A stretch of 7,408 bases of DNA from Deltaproteobacteria bacterium (GTDB taxonomy: Bacteria > Myxococcota_A > Polyangia > Polyangiales > Ga0077539). A program made the position numbers and the translations under genes. Positions 5,742-7,408 of this stretch are shown in pieces. Where the stretch lies: the NCBI GenBank assembly GCA_947494865.1, contig CANMAT010000165.1, positions 1-7,408 on the forward strand, given 5' to 3'. The stretch's first letter is position 1. Every line of letters begins with the position of its first letter. Below the pieces are notes generated by a model, which saw only the letters and a program-made list of their open reading frames with translations, did no database searches and was not told the DNA's origin.

Positions 5742-7408
5742 TCAGGGAGGCAGCGGCACGCAGGTGGTGCCGATGCAGCTCTCTCCGCTGGCGCAGCACT
5801 GGCCGCAGCCGCAGAGGGTCTGACCGCGGCCGCAGAGGGCGGCGCAGGAGCCCGAGACGCAGATCATGCCGCAGGCGCAGCCGCCGGGGCACGACGAGGG
5901 CGCGCACTGGTACTGCGTAGGCGTCGCGGGGTTGGTGCTGCGGCTGCACGTGCTGCCCGAGGGGCAGGTGCCGGGGCAGTAGCCGCCGCAGCCGTCGGTC
6001 TGGTTGCACGTGGCCGACGCGGGGCACGAGGGCACGCAGCGGCACGCGTTGATGGCCGCGTCGCAGGCCTGCCCCGTGGGGCACCGCCGCCCGGTGCCGC
6101 ACGACGCGCCCGCGCCGCAGGGGTTGGGGATGGTGGTGCCGCAGGTGACGCCGTCGGGCGACGGCGCGCTCGCGCAGGTGAGCGAGCACACGCACGCGCC
6201 CGCGGTGCAGCTCTGCGTCGAGGTGCAGACGGTGCTGCACGCGCCGCAGTTGTTACGGTCGGTGGCGGTGTTGACGCACGTGGTGCCGCAGAGGGTGAGG
6301 CCCGCCGGGCAGGCGCAGCGCCCCGCGGAGCAGGTGGTGCCCGCGGGGCAGCGCGTGCCGCAGGCGCCGCAGTTGGTGTTGTCGCGCGCGGTGTCGACGC
6401 ACACGCCGCTGCACGAGGTGGTGCCCGAGGGGCACAGGCAGCGGCCCGTGGAGCACGACGTGCCCGCGGGGCAGCGGGTGCCGCAGGCGCCGCAGTTGTT
6501 CGAATCGGTGGCGGTGTTCACGCAGGTGGTGCCGCAGGTGACGCTGCCGGCGGGGCATGTGCACGCCCCGGCGGTGCACACCTGCGAGGGGCCGCAGGTG
6601 ACGCCGCAGGCGCCGCAGTTGCTGGCGTCGACCGCCGTGTTGGCGCAGCGCCCGGAGCAGTAGCGCTGGCCCGCCGGGCAGGCGCACACGCCCGCGAGGC
6701 AGGGCTGGCCCGCGGGGCACACGTTGCCGCACGCGCCGCAGTTGGCAGCGTCGGAGCTGACGTTGGCGCACACCGAGCCGCAGAGGGTGGTGCTGCCGGG
6801 GCAGGCGCAGGTGCCGCCCACGCACGACTGCGCGGCGGGGCACACGCGCCCGCAGGCGCCGCAGTTGTTGCGGTCGGTGCTGTTGTTCACGCAGGCGGTG
6901 CCGCAGTAGTTGGTGCCCGCGGGGCAGCCGCAGACGCCGGCGGTGCACGACTGGCCCGTGGGGCAGGCGCGGCCGCAGGCGCCGCAGTGGGCAGCATCGG
7001 ACTGCGGGTTCACGCAGCGGCCGCCGCAGACGGTCTGCCCGGCGGGGCAGAGGCACACGCCCGCGGTGCAGGTCTGGCCGATGGCGCACGTCACGCCGCA
7101 GGCGCCGCAGCTCGTGGAGGCCGTGCGGAGGTCGATGCAGAGGGTGCCGCAGAGGGTGAGGCCCGCCGCGCAGCCGCAGCGTCCGCTGCTGCACACCTGC
7201 GACGACGGGCAGAAGGTGCCCGTGCCGCACGAGGGGCCGCCGGGGCACACGTTGGGGATGTCGACGCCGCACGCGATGGAGCCCGGCGTGGTGACCGCGC
7301 AGCGCGGCGAGCACTCGCACACGAAGGTGACCGGGTTGCACGCCTGGCCCGCGGGGCACGAGAGGCCGCGGCCCGGGCACGTCATGCCGGGGCAGCTGTT
7401 GGGGATGA
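5742..7408 (-). CDS. Cysteine-rich Stig1-like repeat protein, partial (N-terminus beyond right edge)
   Basis: At least 554 residues are read, with no start in the window. The first ATG (7385) lies inside a repeat that continues in frame to the edge, so it is not the start. Numbering from that Met, 104 of 547 residues are Cys. Order: part of a module with IPN-x-C and SCGTG-x2-C motifs (to about 71), eight tandem 41-residue repeats (72-399), a second such module (about 400-454), a DGCGGYCPGTC segment (464-474) and a Cys-dense tail ending CVPLPP. The repeats have the D-x2-NCGACG-x2-C core of Stig1-like proteins, which are numerous in myxobacterial secretomes. The even, regular cysteines imply disulfides and therefore an extracytoplasmic place, but the signal peptide is out of view. 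Function is unknown; a surface, adhesion or structural role is only inference. A terminator follows the stop codon. Confidence 0.9.
   Translation of the reverse strand, partial: IPNSCPGMTCPGRGLSCPAGQACNPVTFVCECSPRCAVTTPGSIACGVDIPNVCPGGPSCGTGTFCPSSQVCSSGRCGCAAGLTLCGTLCIDLRTASTSCGACGVTCAIGQTCTAGVCLCPAGQTVCGGRCVNPQSDAAHCGACGRACPTGQSCTAGVCGCPAGTNYCGTACVNNSTDRNNCGACGRVCPAAQSCVGGTCACPGSTTLCGSVCANVSSDAANCGACGNVCPAGQPCLAGVCACPAGQRYCSGRCANTAVDASNCGACGVTCGPSQVCTAGACTCPAGSVTCGTTCVNTATDSNNCGACGTRCPAGTSCSTGRCLCPSGTTSCSGVCVDTARDNTNCGACGTRCPAGTTCSAGRCACPAGLTLCGTTCVNTATDRNNCGACSTVCTSTQSCTAGACVCSLTCASAPSPDGVTCGTTIPNPCGAGASCGTGRRCPTGQACDAAINACRCVPSCPASATCNQTDGCGGYCPGTCPSGSTCSRSTNPATPTQYQCAPSSCPGGCACGMICVSGSCAALCGRGQTLCGCGQCCASGESCIGTTCVPLPP
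6189..7172 (-). repeat. Eight tandem 123-bp coding repeats
   Basis: Eight units of exactly 123 bp (41 codons) lie end to end without indels. The unit pattern is C-x6-C-x3-C-x9-C-x2-C-x3-C-x5-C-x4-C-x, mostly opening CPAG and centred on NCGACG. All 64 pattern cysteines are present. Units differ mainly in the loop between cysteines 3 and 4 and just after cysteine 6. Constant unit length suggests expansion by whole-unit duplication followed by divergence under selection for the cysteine frame. Confidence 0.92.

Noticed and set aside
6189..7172. Regular 123-bp spacing as a CRISPR array or satellite DNA
   Set aside because: There are no unique spacers between identical short repeats. The units are coding, vary by codon and keep a cysteine pattern.
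6253..7380. Minus-strand Leu/Arg/His-rich frame of 375 codons inside the repeat gene
   Set aside because: It is a shifted reading of the 123-bp repeats. The Cys frame has the regular pattern and the domain match.

Overview
The window is very GC-rich, and every gene I can support is on the minus strand, so transcription runs from high to low coordinates. Three things point to a myxobacterium (Myxococcota): a DUF1592/DUF1552 gene pair, Asp/Ala-rich linkers behind export signals, and a long Stig1-like cysteine-repeat protein. Planctomycetes also carry DUF1552/DUF1592 pairs, but the cysteine-repeat protein and the linker style fit Myxococcota better. This is judged by family knowledge only, with no database search.

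Layout in transcription order: (1) 7408-5742, the C-terminal part of a disulfide-rich protein with eight tandem 41-residue repeats. Its true start lies beyond the right edge. (2) 5720-5673, a two-hairpin terminator with a short T run. (3) 5629-3872, a predicted lipoprotein with the DUF1587/1595/1592/1588/1585 domain series and one CxxCH motif. (4) 3840-2374, a Tat-exported DUF1552 protein starting 31 bp after the previous stop. (5) 2325-541, a multi-pass membrane protein resembling GT-C glycosyltransferases, starting 48 bp further on. (6) 540-350, a 190-bp gap that is AT-rich for this window and holds a good sigma70-like promoter. (7) 349-1, the N-terminal 116 residues of a response-regulator receiver domain, running off the left edge.

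Genes 3 to 5 look like one operon whose products act outside the cytoplasm: a possible one-heme lipoprotein, its usual DUF1552 partner and a membrane protein. The function of DUF1552/DUF1592 pairs is not established, and the role of the GT-C-like protein is inferred only from its position. The cysteine-repeat gene is separated by a terminator, and the response regulator has its own promoter. Both are probably separate transcription units.

The most interesting points are the eight-unit cysteine array, the matching Cys-plus-Asp/Ala linkers on both DUF proteins, and an apparent His-to-Asn change in the HxxSHH motif of the DUF1552 protein. I saw no RNA gene, mobile element, CRISPR array or origin.
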